This document shows, piece after piece, positions 16,626 through 25,996 of a stretch of 64,000 nt of DNA. Location: assembly GCF_031599675.1 (NCBI RefSeq), contig NZ_CP134223.1, forward strand, positions 4,154,001 through 4,218,000, in the 5' to 3' direction. Below the pieces are notes generated by a model, which was not told where the DNA came from, did no database searches, and saw only the letters and a program-made list of their open reading frames with translations. The DNA is from Paenibacillus pedocola. GTDB lineage: Bacteria; Bacillota; Bacilli; Paenibacillales; Paenibacillaceae. How positions within the stretch are numbered: position 1 is the first letter of the stretch; every line of letters begins with the position of its first letter. A program made the position numbers and the translations under genes.

Positions 16626-17783
16626 TTACCCCCGGATGGTATCCATTCCGAGCACCTTGCGCCCTAGCACACGGTAATAAATATCCTCATATTGGTTCGT
16701 AATACTGTCTCTGCTGAAATCATTGCAGGATCGTTCCAGACAAGCCTTTCTAAACTGCTCGGTCATTGCTTCATCCGACAGCAGCTTCACTGCATATTTT
16801 GCCATAGCGGCCGTGTCGCCGATAGGAGCGAGGAAGCCGGTTTTGCCATGCTGGATCAGCTCCGGAATACCTCCGGTCTGCGAACCAATCGTTGGAACAC
16901 CGCAAGCCATCGCTTCCAGCGCAACAAGACCGAAGCTCTCCTTCTCTGAAGGCAGCAGGAGCAGATCCGCCAGAGAGATTACCTGGGCAATCTCATCCTG
17001 CTTACCCAGGAAGCGGACTTTGTGCTCCAAGCCCATTTCATTAATTTTCGCCTGAATCTTCGGCAGCTCAGGACCTTCACCTACAAGCAGCAGCTTCGCA
17101 GGAATCTCCTTGCTCACCTTGGCAAAAACATCAACAACATCACTAACCCGCTTGACCGGACGGAAATTGCTGATATGCATCAGTATCTTCTCATCCGGAT
17201 TGGCAAAATCGCCGCGGAGATCGGTTACGTCACGCGGGTAATACACACGCTTGTCGACAAAGTTATAGGTCAGATCAATATCACGGGTAATATCCAGCAC
17301 GCGCCGGGTTTCCTTGATCAGATCCTGAGAGACAGCTGTAACCGCATCACTTTCATTGATGCCGAGGCGGATCAGGTCCTTAAGCGATTCATCCTGGCCC
17401 AGAACGGTAATATCCGTCCCGTGCAGGGTTGTGACTACCTTGATGTCATTGCCGAGCATCTGCTTGGCCAGGAACGCACACACGGCATGAGGCACTGCAT
17501 AATGAACATGGAACAAGTCGAGCCCCTGCATCTTGGCTACCTGCGCCATCTTGGTTGCAAGCGCCAGATCATAAGGCGGGTAACGGAAGACATAGTAATC
17601 GTTAACCTCAACCTCGTGGTAAAATATATTTTTCTGAAACGTTCCAAGCCGGAACGGGATACTGTGTGTTATAAAATGGACTTCATGGCCCTTTTCAGCC
17701 AGAAGCTTCCCCAGTTCAGTTGCCACTACCCCCGAGCCGCCCAGAGACGGATAACAGGTGATGCCTATTTTTAGCCGGTCCAT
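16626..17783 (-). CDS. bshA: N-acetyl-alpha-D-glucosaminyl L-malate synthase
   Basis: First step of bacillithiol synthesis: transfers GlcNAc from UDP-GlcNAc to L-malate. A GT4 glycosyltransferase of 385 residues with [21 protein letters not shown] at the N-terminus, HVHYAVPHA, and the nucleotide-sugar site [20 protein letters not shown] with E...E in the C-terminal domain. Its partner bshB1 follows on the upstream side (17874), as in B. subtilis. It is distinguished from other GT4 enzymes mainly by this context and the [11 protein letters not shown] start. Confidence 0.94.
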   Translation of the reverse strand: MDRLKIGITCYPSLGGSGVVATELGKLLAEKGHEVHFITHSIPFRLGTFQKNIFYHEVEVNDYYVFRYPPYDLALATKMAQVAKMQGLDLFHVHYAVPHAVCAFLAKQMLGNDIKVVTTLHGTDITVLGQDESLKDLIRLGINESDAVTAVSQDLIKETRRVLDITRDIDLTYNFVDKRVYYPRDVTDLRGDFANPDEKILMHISNFRPVKRVSDVVDVFAKVSKEIPAKLLLVGEGPELPKIQAKINEMGLEHKVRFLGKQDEIAQVISLADLLLLPSEKESFGLVALEAMACGVPTIGSQTGGIPELIQHGKTGFLAPIGDTAAMAKYAVKLLSDEAMTEQFRKACLERSCNDFSRDSITNQYEDIYYRVLGRKVLGMDTIRG

Positions 17784-17873
17784 AGCTCCGTCCCCTTCGT
17801 TAACTTATCTCTTACTTCAAGTAATGATATGAGTTTATTATAGTTGCATCTCAGGAGGAAATAAAGTTTGTTC

Positions 17874-18578
17874 CTAATGGCCCCCGCTTATAAATAGATC
17901 AACGGCATGGGGAACCTTCGCTGCGAACCCTTCAGCATAGGGAATAAGCCTCCGCTGTCCGAGCAGCATATCCCTTGAGCGGACACGTTCGATATAGCCC
18001 TCGTTAAGCGGTGTCGATACCACATCCTCACCCGGGATCTTCTCAAATTGCGAACGGTAGCAGGACAACGCCTGCTCCTTCAACCCATATTGCTGAGTCA
18101 CATCTACTATAAGGTCGGTACGGCCCAGGTCATTAATAAAGTAAAAATAGAGCAGCGGTGCAGGTATGGCCGGCTTGTCCGGCATATATTTGCGCAGCTT
18201 CGAATTGAATACAGCTTCCTCCACCAGCTTACTGCAGGCGATATGGTCAGGATGACGGTCTTCCCAGTAAGGGGCAAACACAATGGCCGGGGCAAATTCC
18301 CGGATTTCTGCAGTCACTGCAGCCAGATGCTCCTCTGTCAGGTACAGGCCGCGGTCCGGCAATCCGAGATTGGTACGTACGGATGCCCCTAGCACTTCAG
18401 CGGCCTGCTGAGCCTCCTGCTTGCGGCGTTCCACGGTTCCGTTCGAGGACATTTCCGCTGCAGTCAAATCGCACAGGCCTACCTTCAGACCGGCAGCAGT
18501 ATGCTTGGCAATGGTTCCCGCCATCCCGATCTCAGCATCATCTGCATGAGCCCCGAATACAAGAATGTCCAGTTTCAT
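17874..18578 (-). CDS. bshB1: bacillithiol biosynthesis deacetylase BshB1
   Basis: Zinc LmbE/PIG-L family enzyme that removes the acetyl group from GlcNAc-malate, giving glucosamine-malate. Zinc-site motif AHADDAEIG near residue 11 and HPDHIACSKLV near residue 110 are visible in a 234-residue product, the family length. Its ATG overlaps the mgsA stop (TAATG). BshC is not in the window. Confidence 0.94.
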   Translation of the reverse strand: MKLDILVFGAHADDAEIGMAGTIAKHTAAGLKVGLCDLTAAEMSSNGTVERRKQEAQQAAEVLGASVRTNLGLPDRGLYLTEEHLAAVTAEIREFAPAIVFAPYWEDRHPDHIACSKLVEEAVFNSKLRKYMPDKPAIPAPLLYFYFINDLGRTDLIVDVTQQYGLKEQALSCYRSQFEKIPGEDVVSTPLNEGYIERVRSRDMLLGQRRLIPYAEGFAAKVPHAVDLFISGGH

Positions 18579-19000
18579 TATTCATCCACACCCGGCTTGT
18601 ATTTATGTACCAGCTCCCGCCATCCGAAATCGCCGCGGTCGATCGCCTTTACCAGAATTTCAGCTGTAGCGATATTGGTCGCTACCGGAATACCGTACAC
18701 ATCGCACAAACGGAGCAGTGCCGTGATATCCGGCTCATGCGGCTGTGCCATTAGCGGATCACGCAGGAAGATAATCAGATCCAGCTCATCCTGAGCCACC
18801 AGCGAACCGATCTGCTGGTCTCCGCCGAGCGGTCCAGACATGAAACGGTGAATTTTAAGCTGGGTTACATCCATAATCCGCTGGCCCGTAGTTCCCGTTG
18901 AATACAATTCCAGCCCGGTAAAAACATTCTCATAAGCGGTAACGAAATTGACCATCTCTTCTTTTTTCCGGTCGTGTGCAATAAAGGCAATCTTCAACAT
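18578..19000 (-). CDS. mgsA: methylglyoxal synthase
   Basis: Converts dihydroxyacetone phosphate to methylglyoxal and phosphate, a bypass used when sugar phosphates accumulate. The 140-residue protein has [13 protein letters not shown], the phosphate-binding [20 protein letters not shown] and the catalytic-Asp region [10 protein letters not shown]. Position between bshB1 and dapB matches B. subtilis. An allosteric hexamer in characterised members. Confidence 0.96.
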   Translation of the reverse strand: MLKIAFIAHDRKKEEMVNFVTAYENVFTGLELYSTGTTGQRIMDVTQLKIHRFMSGPLGGDQQIGSLVAQDELDLIIFLRDPLMAQPHEPDITALLRLCDVYGIPVATNIATAEILVKAIDRGDFGWRELVHKYKPGVDE

Positions 19001-19017
19001 GATGAATTCTCCCCTGT

Positions 19018-19821
19018 CTATTCAATAAAATGCTCAAAGCCATAGATCAAGCCTGTGTATTCCATCACTTTCTGGATACCCATTTTGACCCCTGGCATGT
19101 AACCTGCCCGCTCGTATGAATCATGGCGGATTTTTAGCGATTGTCCAAAACCGCCGAATACTACTTCCTCCTGGGCAAATACGCCGGGAAGACGGACGCT
19201 GTGAATCCGGAAGCCGTTGTAAAAACCGCCACGCGCCCCCTCAATAATCTCCTCTTCCTGCGGATTACCCTGGCGGAGCTCCTGCCGGGCTTCAGAGATC
19301 ATCTCAGCCGTTTTGATCGCTGTACCTGACGGGGCATCCAGCTTCTGATCACCATGATACTCGATAATTTCCAGATGCGGGAAATACTTAGCCGCTTGTG
19401 CGGCGAATTTCATCAGCAGAATCGCACCAATGGAGAAGTTCGGGGCAATGAGCCCGCCGATTCCCTGCTCCTGACATTGCTTGTCCAGCTCGGCAATCTG
19501 CTCCGGGGTGAACCCGGTCGTCCCTATGACCGGACGCACCCCGTATTTGATTGCAAGCGAAGTGTTGGCATAAGCCGATTGCGGAATTGTAAAATCAACA
19601 AGCACATCTCCGCGGCTTCCTGCCAAGGCAGCTTCCAGATCCGAAGTAACTGTTATTCCGCACTCCTCTAATCCTACCATGCGGCCTGCATCTGTTTCGC
19701 CTGCTGAACGGTCTACCGCCGCCGCAAGTTCCAGTTCTTCATCCTGCAGTACCAGCTTAACAACCTCTTTACCCATTCTGCCTCCTGCTCCGGAGACAAT
19801 CACTCTGATCTTGTCGCTCAC
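19018..19821 (-). CDS. dapB: 4-hydroxy-tetrahydrodipicolinate reductase
   Basis: NAD(P)H-dependent step of lysine and diaminopimelate synthesis, also supplying dipicolinate for spores. The 267-residue enzyme has the Rossmann motif [30 protein letters not shown], and the catalytic segment [18 protein letters not shown]. Spacing of 17 bp to mgsA suggests one transcript with mgsA-bshB1-bshA-cca-birA. Confidence 0.97.
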   Translation of the reverse strand: MSDKIRVIVSGAGGRMGKEVVKLVLQDEELELAAAVDRSAGETDAGRMVGLEECGITVTSDLEAALAGSRGDVLVDFTIPQSAYANTSLAIKYGVRPVIGTTGFTPEQIAELDKQCQEQGIGGLIAPNFSIGAILLMKFAAQAAKYFPHLEIIEYHGDQKLDAPSGTAIKTAEMISEARQELRQGNPQEEEIIEGARGGFYNGFRIHSVRLPGVFAQEEVVFGGFGQSLKIRHDSYERAGYMPGVKMGIQKVMEYTGLIYGFEHFIE

Positions 19822-19855
19822 CTTTATTTCCTCCTCGCTTTCACTGGTTCCATCA

Positions 19856-20377
19856 TTAGTGGATATATTTTTGCAATGATCTTTGCAGGTCTTTCATAAG
19901 CTGCCGGAGACCGGAGTCATCCGGGTGGAGGGCAATAACCTCTTTCATCGCGGCAATCGCCTGTACATGCTCATTCATCCGGCTATGCGCAATCGCAAGC
20001 CAGACATAGGCGTCCCCATACAGAGGATCTAGTGAAATCGCTTCTTTCAGGAGTGTGACCGGCCGATATGGATTAAGCGTCCCTCCTGCTTCATCCTCCA
20101 GCAGACGTTTAGCCTCCTGAACAAGCTTAAGGGCCTGCAAATGCTGGAGATGCAAATGGTATTCCGGCTTGCCGCTATCCAGCTTCACCGCTGCGAGCGC
20201 ATGCTCCAGCGCCTTATCCATCATCCCGCTGCGTGCATAGGTAATCGAACACCGGTATCTTACCTCGGCGTCGTCCGGGCTGGCTGATATCGCAGCTTCA
20301 AAATATTGAATTGCCTCTTCAAAGTCGCTGCGTAAAATAGACCGGTATGCCGCATTGACATAATCGTTATGATTCAT
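19856..20377 (-). CDS. TPR-repeat protein
   Basis: A 173-residue soluble protein of tetratricopeptide repeats: YVNAAYRSILRSDFEEAIQY, DAEVRYRCSITYARSGMMDK, then LLKEAISLDPLYGDAYVWLA and a last repeat ending DDSGLRQLM. It lies between the MazG-like gene and dapB, 34 bp before dapB. No catalytic domain is visible; a scaffold role is the most that can be said. Confidence 0.75.
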   Translation of the reverse strand: MNHNDYVNAAYRSILRSDFEEAIQYFEAAISASPDDAEVRYRCSITYARSGMMDKALEHALAAVKLDSGKPEYHLHLQHLQALKLVQEAKRLLEDEAGGTLNPYRPVTLLKEAISLDPLYGDAYVWLAIAHSRMNEHVQAIAAMKEVIALHPDDSGLRQLMKDLQRSLQKYIH

Positions 20378-20436
20378 ATACTCACCATCCTGACGGCTAA
20401 ATCCCGTTCGTTTGGTACAGCATATGTTATAGAGGC

Positions 20437-20766
20437 CTAATCGGTGTTTTTAAGTGTCCACCGTCCGGCGTCACGGGTATTGAACTTGTGCATCACTTTA
20501 TTATGGGCTTCCGTCAGGTCAATGCCCAGAGAATTGGCGAAGCATACGGTTATGAACAGAATATCACCGAGTTCAAGTTCAATAGAATTGTCCGCCTCGT
20601 CTGCCTTTTTAGGCTTTTCGCCGAACTGATGGTTCACTTCGCGGGCCAGCTCACCCACTTCTTCCGACATACGGGCCAGCATTGACAACGGGCTGAAGTA
20701 ACCTTCCTTAAACTGTGAGATATAAGCATCGACTTCGCGCTGTATCTCACTAAGACTTTTATCCAT
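20437..20766 (-). CDS. MazG-like nucleotide pyrophosphohydrolase (YpjD type)
   Basis: An all-alpha 109-residue protein with the metal-binding pattern MSEEVGELAREV and ELELGDILF, the EExxE + ExxD motif of MazG-like NTP pyrophosphohydrolases. These hydrolyse (d)NTPs, often non-canonical ones, to the monophosphate. In B. subtilis the homologue ypjD is likewise next to dapB. It is the first gene of the dapB-birA cluster and diverges from the plus-strand YitT gene. Confidence 0.88.
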   Translation of the reverse strand: MDKSLSEIQREVDAYISQFKEGYFSPLSMLARMSEEVGELAREVNHQFGEKPKKADEADNSIELELGDILFITVCFANSLGIDLTEAHNKVMHKFNTRDAGRWTLKNTD

Positions 20767-20925
20767 AATTTGTTGCTTCGCCCCCCTATAAATTCTTGCC
20801 TTCTGTTTGCCCCTATGTTATCGTAAAGACGTTTTGAAGACAAATCTTTTTTACATTTGCAGCTCTACACCATGAGAAAAATGCTTGTATAAAATGCCCG
20901 TCAGAGGGCTTAGGCGAGGGATTAT

Positions 20926-21795
20926 ATGAAATCATTAAATGCAATGAATATCGGCAAAACAGTAGCGCCTATCATGCTGGGTGCGGCAATATATGCGTTC
21001 GGGCTCCTGTACTTTATCGTCCCCAATCAGCTGATGGAGGGAGGAGTAACGGGGATTACCATCCTGCTGAACTATGCCTTTGATATTCCGATCTTCCTGA
21101 CTACGCTGCTGCTGAATCTTCCGCTGTTCCTTCTGGGCTGGAAAGTGCTTGGTTCACATCAGATTGTCTATACCGGTGTCGGTATTGGGGCATTGTCTTT
21201 TTTCCTGTGGGTTTTTGAACGGCTGATTGCCGCAGGCTGGCTGGTGCCCTTCAGCACCGAGCACGATTTTATTCTCGCTTCATTATATGCCGGGGTCACA
21301 CTTGGCCTTGGACTCGGTATCGTCTTCCGGTACGGCGGGACCACTGGCGGCGTTGACATCGTGGCCCGGATTCTCGGGCGCAAATTCGGCTGGAGCATGG
21401 GCCAGATTATCTTAGCTGTCGACGTTATCATTATCGGCGCATCATTGCTCTACATACCCCGTGAAAAAATATTGTATACCCTTGTAGCCGTATTCATCTC
21501 TTCACGTGTGATTGATTTCATCCAAGAAGGCGCTTATGCCGCCAAGGCTTTCACAATCATCAGCGACGATGCTCCACAAATCGCGGATCTGATCACTGCC
21601 GAAATGGAGCGCGGTGTGACGCTGATCCCGGCCATCGGCGCGTATTCGAAGCAGGCCAAGCATATGGTGTATTGCGTTGTCTCCCGCCAGGAAATCCGCC
21701 GGCTCAGCCAATTAGTGAAGTCCGTTGATCCTACGGCATTTGTAATTATCAGTGATGTTCACGATGTTATGGGCGAAGGCTTCCGGGAATCCTGA
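20926..21795 (+). CDS. YitT/YpjC-family membrane protein (DUF2179)
   Basis: The only plus-strand protein gene recognised. The 289-residue product has five or six membrane segments in residues ~10-190 (GAAIYAFGLLYFIVPNQLMEGG, then FLTTLLLNLPLFLLGW) and a cytoplasmic C-terminal DUF2179 domain (~205-285, TLIPAIGAY...VVSRQEIRRL). The function of the family is unknown. RBS GAGGG lies 5 bases before ATG 20926. A bidirectional terminator follows at 21868-21913. Confidence 0.88.
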   Translation: MKSLNAMNIGKTVAPIMLGAAIYAFGLLYFIVPNQLMEGGVTGITILLNYAFDIPIFLTTLLLNLPLFLLGWKVLGSHQIVYTGVGIGALSFFLWVFERLIAAGWLVPFSTEHDFILASLYAGVTLGLGLGIVFRYGGTTGGVDIVARILGRKFGWSMGQIILAVDVIIIGASLLYIPREKILYTLVAVFISSRVIDFIQEGAYAAKAFTIISDDAPQIADLITAEMERGVTLIPAIGAYSKQAKHMVYCVVSRQEIRRLSQLVKSVDPTAFVIISDVHDVMGEGFRES

Positions 21796-21867
21796 TTACA
21801 TAATGGTATATTAACGGCTGAATCTCCAATGAACTATTCAAGGGTTCGAATCCTATTGCAAAAGAAG

Positions 21868-21913
21868 AAGGCTCTCCTTTCCGTGTCACAAACACGAAAA
21901 GGGAGAGCCTTTT
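21868..21913. terminator. bidirectional terminator between YitT gene and ypjB
   Basis: AAGGCTCTCC...TTTCCGTGT and ACACGAAAAGGGAGAGCCTT form a long stem with a short CAC-type loop, flanked by A-rich and T-rich sequence, between convergent genes. Confidence 0.85.
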
Positions 21914-21956
21914 GATTATACATATAATAGAGAGTCAATAATGTCCATCTTCACCG

Positions 21957-22853
21957 CTAGACCGGCTTCAAATCCTCCTGCTCTCCACGGTACTTGCGGT
22001 ATCCGGCATAAGCCAGTGCGGATAGGATAAAAGCTCCGGCAAGCATGCCCCAGGCTCCGTATTTCTGAGGCGACAGCGGAAGCGACAATACGGGCTCATC
22101 CCGTTCCTTGCTGAACATCACCCTTACAGCATCCTGACCGTAAGAGATAATTTCAAGCAGCCGCGATCGCTCAGGGGGCTGGGCGGAAGATGTCACTCCC
22201 GCTGCATAGGACAGCCAGGAATCAAAGGCATTTACGACTTCCGGACGGCTGGAAATAACAACCGCAGGCCGGATGGTGTCATATCTGCTTTGCAGCCGGG
22301 TTACGGCTGCCTTCCAGCCCTCCAGATCACCAGCCGCAGCGCTTTTCTCCATATCGTTCAGATCCTCACGAAACAGCTTGTAATACTGCTGCCACATAGG
22401 CTGACGGGGATGATTCAGGCTGTTTGCAGCAAGCCGGACTTTGGCTGCCGCAGCTTCTATTTTCTCCGGAACAATCTGCGCAGCCGCAAAGGCAGCCTTA
22501 AGGTCCACAATGACCCCTGACAGTGCATTAACCCCTTCAACCGAAGTCTGACCCTCAAATGAAGAGGATACAAAGATCTTTGAGATCTCTTCACTCTCCT
22601 GCCTTGCTTTGGCGATATCGCCTTTAAGAACATAATTATATAAAGCTTCAGCCGCTTGTTCCAGGCGCTGCGCACCGCTTCCGCCGGTCTGCACCGGTGA
22701 ACCGCTCCCGGCTGCTTCTGAAGCACGCCCGAGCTTATTGACGGCTTCTCCGGGGCTATACACCCCGTACGCCGATACTTTCCCGCCGTTCAATCCGGCA
22801 AGCAGCCAGCACAACACTAATCCTGTCAGTACAATATATCTCCTGCGCCGCAT
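21957..22853 (-). CDS. ypjB: sporulation protein YpjB
   Basis: A 298-residue protein with an N-terminal signal peptide (RRRRYIVLTGLVLCWLLAGL, cleavage after VSA) and a C-terminal membrane helix (YGAWGMLAGAFILSALAYAG) ending in a basic tail. The middle is helical. YpjB is known from B. subtilis as a sporulation-associated protein of unclear mechanism. Identification rests on architecture and the ypjA-ypjB-ypjC-ypjD order, conserved here apart from the inverted ypjC-type gene. Confidence 0.78.
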   Translation of the reverse strand: MRRRRYIVLTGLVLCWLLAGLNGGKVSAYGVYSPGEAVNKLGRASEAAGSGSPVQTGGSGAQRLEQAAEALYNYVLKGDIAKARQESEEISKIFVSSSFEGQTSVEGVNALSGVIVDLKAAFAAAQIVPEKIEAAAAKVRLAANSLNHPRQPMWQQYYKLFREDLNDMEKSAAAGDLEGWKAAVTRLQSRYDTIRPAVVISSRPEVVNAFDSWLSYAAGVTSSAQPPERSRLLEIISYGQDAVRVMFSKERDEPVLSLPLSPQKYGAWGMLAGAFILSALAYAGYRKYRGEQEDLKPV

Positions 22854-22909
22854 GAGACATCCCCCCTACTCTAAATGTATGGGAGAAGGACAAGAGATAG
22901 AACAGCCTG

Positions 22910-23551
22910 TCAGCGTCTCATGCCAGCCCGCTGAAGGGTATGTGCCGCCCTGGCTTTTGACCCGAAAACCCAGGCCGCTGCCGCGCTCAATAAAGTTAGA
23001 AGGATTGTGAAGTTCTGCACTTTGAGGATATCATCATCAAGCTCCGACGGCAGCCAAGGATAAATGCCAACTGAATAATCCACCATATCGTTCGCCAGTG
23101 TCCAGAGCACTGCCAGCGGAAGCATCCGCCGGAATGAGAAGAACCGTGCATAGATCAGTGCCTCAACCGCCATACCGGTATGTGACACTACCAGCATCCA
23201 GTCCTGCCAGCTCACGGTATCCCCCTGATAGCCGCCGGCAAAAATCATACTAACCGCCCAAATCCCGTACTTCACAGAAGTGACAACTGCGAGCGCTTCG
23301 ATGAGTTCACGCACCAGTGTTCCTTTAAGCCCTTTCGGGGGATATAGCATCAGGAGCAGTGCAATCGTAAAGAACAGGCTTGCCGTCGGACTGTCCGGAA
23401 CAAACGGGAGCAGCCATACCGGGTAATTCTCTGCTGTAAACGCCAATTGATTGCCATACCATATGTATCCGTAAATCGTCCCGAGGAAATTCACAATAAT
23501 TAGCAGCCATATGATCCCCCGGTGCTTGAACAGCTTGTCTACAACCGACAT
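22910..23551 (-). CDS. ypjA: YpjA, DUF1405 membrane protein
   Basis: A 213-residue integral membrane protein with about six helices (GIIWLLIIVNFLGTIYGYIW first; FTILLTLLSAAAAWVFG last). DUF1405 proteins lie between qcrC and ypjB in Bacillales, as here. No catalytic motif is evident and the function is unknown. Confidence 0.82.
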   Translation of the reverse strand: MSVVDKLFKHRGIIWLLIIVNFLGTIYGYIWYGNQLAFTAENYPVWLLPFVPDSPTASLFFTIALLLMLYPPKGLKGTLVRELIEALAVVTSVKYGIWAVSMIFAGGYQGDTVSWQDWMLVVSHTGMAVEALIYARFFSFRRMLPLAVLWTLANDMVDYSVGIYPWLPSELDDDILKVQNFTILLTLLSAAAAWVFGSKARAAHTLQRAGMRR

Positions 23552-23596
23552 ACAAATTCACCCTCCACATCATGACAGACTCATCTCCACACAGAC

Positions 23597-23623
23597 AAAA
23601 ACCTGACCGCATATACGATCAGG
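23597..23623 (-). terminator. intrinsic terminator of the qcr operon
   Basis: CCTGA / TCAGG (5 bp, loop 12 nt with possible inner pairs) followed on the minus strand by UUUUU, 17 bp after the qcrC stop. Confidence 0.6.
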
Positions 23624-23639
23624 CTGCGCTAATATTATT

Positions 23640-24518
23640 TTACTGTTCGCTTTTTTGTTTGGCAAGCCAGCCGGCAAGCGAGTCAATATCCTGTTCGGTG
23701 AGTCCTGCCCCCATGGCTGTTTCATACATCGGCGGCATCTGTCCCTGACCTTCTTTGATGATGGTCAGAATCGCTTCCTTGTCGTGGGTATCCCCCACAC
23801 CGCGCAGTGACGGGCCTCCTCCGCCCTTCAAATCCACAGCGTGACAGGTAACACATGTAGCCTGCTTGAAGAGCGCCATTGCCGGATCATCCTTGTCCAC
23901 GATCGCAATATCCTTGGCCTGCACGGCACTTGTCGTGGGCAGGCCCTTGGCCCTGTTCTCAGCCGCTTTCTCCTCACGCTGCACATCTTCGGGGATCTGG
24001 CCCGTTTCAGCCATCTCATGCTGATATTCTGTCCAGGCAGTATTGGTTAGATAGATGATTGCCACAAGCGACAGGAACATCAGCGAAGAAGCGATCGGCC
24101 GCCGGTAGAACCGCCGTTCACGGCCTGTATCCAGGAACGGGGCAAGCAGCAGAGCGCCAAACGCCACCCCGGTTACCCCCAATGTGCCCAGAACGATATA
24201 ATCACCCGAGGCGTATGGCAGCTTCAAATATTGATACAGAAACAAAAAGTACCAGTCAGGGATCGGGATAACTGTAGCTCCGGCATCAGCAGGGAACCCC
24301 AGCGGTGCTGGCTCTGAAATTGTAAGTACAAGAATGCCAACCAAGACCACTACCCCAACCATCCACTCCTTCAAAAGAAAATTCGGAATGAAGGCCTCCG
24401 ATTTACCAGGATATGCCGTATAGTCAGGCGGTGTAATGAACCCGTTGCCCTTCTTGACACGGGAATCGCCGACAAATACGACCTTTTCTTCAGAGCCGTC
24501 CTTGCCCTTATGTGCCAT
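23640..24518 (-). CDS. qcrC: menaquinol-cytochrome c reductase, cytochrome b/c subunit
   Basis: Third subunit of the Bacillus-type bc complex, which oxidises menaquinol and reduces cytochrome c. The 292-residue protein joins a subunit-IV-like membrane part (helices around LLKEWMVGVVVLVGILVLTI, YIVLGTLGVTGVAFGALLLA and SLMFLSLVAIIYLT) to a C-terminal cytochrome c domain with haem site CVTCH (~residue 221) and the axial-Met region GQMPPMY. The fusion is diagnostic of Gram-positive QcrC. It lies 29 bp after qcrB. Confidence 0.95.
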   Translation of the reverse strand: MAHKGKDGSEEKVVFVGDSRVKKGNGFITPPDYTAYPGKSEAFIPNFLLKEWMVGVVVLVGILVLTISEPAPLGFPADAGATVIPIPDWYFLFLYQYLKLPYASGDYIVLGTLGVTGVAFGALLLAPFLDTGRERRFYRRPIASSLMFLSLVAIIYLTNTAWTEYQHEMAETGQIPEDVQREEKAAENRAKGLPTTSAVQAKDIAIVDKDDPAMALFKQATCVTCHAVDLKGGGGPSLRGVGDTHDKEAILTIIKEGQGQMPPMYETAMGAGLTEQDIDSLAGWLAKQKSEQ

Positions 24519-24547
24519 TCAAGAGTCCCTCCTTTTCGTCAATTGAT

Positions 24548-25219
24548 TTACAACGGACCGGATATACCCTGTCTGCGGATCATAATAAAGTGTCCGACGA
24601 GCAGTATAAGCAGGACCGCCGGGAGGAAGAATACGTGAAGAGCGAAGAACCGGGTCAGCGTCTCGGCTCCGACAATCGTACCGCCCTGCATCAGTTCCTT
24701 TAGCACGGGTCCCATGACCGGAACGGAATTGGCGATCTCAAGCGTAACCTTAGTGGCGAAATAAGCTTTGTTGTCCCATGGCAGCAGATATCCGGTAAGT
24801 CCCAGACCCAGCATGACAAAAAAGATCAGCATGCCCACCACCCAGTTCATCTCGCGCGGGGCCTTGTAGGAACCTGTAAAAAACACCCGCATCGTATGCA
24901 GGAACATCATCACAATAACCAGACTTGCCCCCCAGTGGTGCATGCCGCGTACGATTTGCCCAAAAGCAACCTTAGTTTGTAAATATTCCACACTGGCATA
25001 AGCATTTATAATGTCTGGTACATAATACATGGTCAAAAACATGCCCGATAAAATCTGAATCACGGTTATAAAAAAGGTAAGTCCGCCAAAGCAATACACG
25101 AACGCCGAGAAGTGATGCGCCGGATTGACGTGCTCGGGAACCTCGTGATCGGCAACATCTCTCCAGATCGGCGTAATATCCAGACGCTCATCAATCCAGT
25201 TGTAGACATTTTTAAACAT
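24548..25219 (-). CDS. qcrB: menaquinol-cytochrome c reductase cytochrome b subunit
   Basis: The b6-type subunit that carries the haem b pair. The 223-residue protein begins MFKNVYNWIDERLDITPIWR like its Bacillus homologue. It has the His ligands in MHHWGASLVIVMMFLHTMR and further helices up to LILLVGHFIMIRRQG. I prefer ATG 25219 over GTG 25228: the latter lies only 4 bases from the AAGGAGG site. Confidence 0.96.
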   Translation of the reverse strand: MFKNVYNWIDERLDITPIWRDVADHEVPEHVNPAHHFSAFVYCFGGLTFFITVIQILSGMFLTMYYVPDIINAYASVEYLQTKVAFGQIVRGMHHWGASLVIVMMFLHTMRVFFTGSYKAPREMNWVVGMLIFFVMLGLGLTGYLLPWDNKAYFATKVTLEIANSVPVMGPVLKELMQGGTIVGAETLTRFFALHVFFLPAVLLILLVGHFIMIRRQGISGPL

Positions 25220-25224
25220 CAGGA

Positions 25225-25779
25225 TCACGCCTCCTTCTTAGCTTCGGTATTGGGGATGATATCGCCAAGATATACCCAGCCGCCGTCGATCTTGGTCTTG
25301 TACTGGTCCAGCGGCTTCGGGGCGACCGCAAGATTCTTGCCAAGCTTCGTGTACCTGGCTCCATGGCAGGGGCAATGATATTCGTCAGGAAAAGCTTTAT
25401 CATTGTTCCATCCGACCGTACAGCCCAGATGCTTGCAGATGGGTGAAAGCGCATAAATTTCTCCGCTCTCATCTTTCCGGATCCATGCCGTCAGCGTCGC
25501 TGTACTGGCGTACCACCCGTCCTGCTGTTTGAGCTCAAAATTAAACTCCTGCGGCTCATTGGTTATTTTGGAGGCTTCCGCAACCTTGATGAATTCTCCT
25601 TCACCCTTCTTATGTAATATCGGGTCTACAGCGAACCGCACCATAGGCAGGATGGCGCCGGCTCCCATAAATGCGGTTGCACCGCCAAGCGTATAGGTCA
25701 GAAACTGTCTGCGTGACATCTCTTTTCGGCTGGGCGGTTCTTGCGGATTCAATTCATGCTCTTCATTGTAGCTGCTCAT
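25225..25779 (-). CDS. qcrA: menaquinol-cytochrome c reductase Rieske iron-sulphur subunit
   Basis: A 184-residue Rieske protein. The N-terminus has SRRQFLTYTLGGATAFMGAG, a twin-Arg-like anchor. The [2Fe-2S] ligands are CKHLGC and CPCHG, about 18 residues apart. It transfers electrons from menaquinol to cytochrome c. ATG 25779 is preceded by AAGGGGG. It is the first gene of qcrABC, read from the promoter at 25895-25923. Confidence 0.95.
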   Translation of the reverse strand: MSSYNEEHELNPQEPPSRKEMSRRQFLTYTLGGATAFMGAGAILPMVRFAVDPILHKKGEGEFIKVAEASKITNEPQEFNFELKQQDGWYASTATLTAWIRKDESGEIYALSPICKHLGCTVGWNNDKAFPDEYHCPCHGARYTKLGKNLAVAPKPLDQYKTKIDGGWVYLGDIIPNTEAKKEA

Positions 25780-25860
25780 ACGGTGTGTAACCCCCTTTTC
25801 AAAATTGAGAAGGCACCTGCAGTGTTCCAAAGGAATTATCTGTTAATAATACGTTTACAA

Positions 25861-25990
25861 TGACATAAATCACATGTCACATCAGTTCACCCTTATCATA
25901 GCTTAGGCCCTATTACCCGTCAAGAATATTGTCTAAATTGTGACAGGCTGAACAAAGGGTTTTTACTAAAATTGTTGAATTTCTGTCACA
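25861..25990 (-). promoter_or_regulatory. qcrABC promoter with repeated TGTGACA boxes
   Basis: TTGACG (25918-25923), a 17-bp spacer and TATGAT (25895-25900) on the minus strand make a near-consensus sigma-A promoter ~110 bp before qcrA. TGTGACA occurs three times on one strand or the other: 25875-25881, 25939-25945, 25984-25990. TGACAT-N7-ATGTCA at 25861-25879 is an inverted repeat just after the start of transcription. These may bind a regulator; none is identified. Confidence 0.65.
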
Positions 25991-25996
25991 TTTAAC

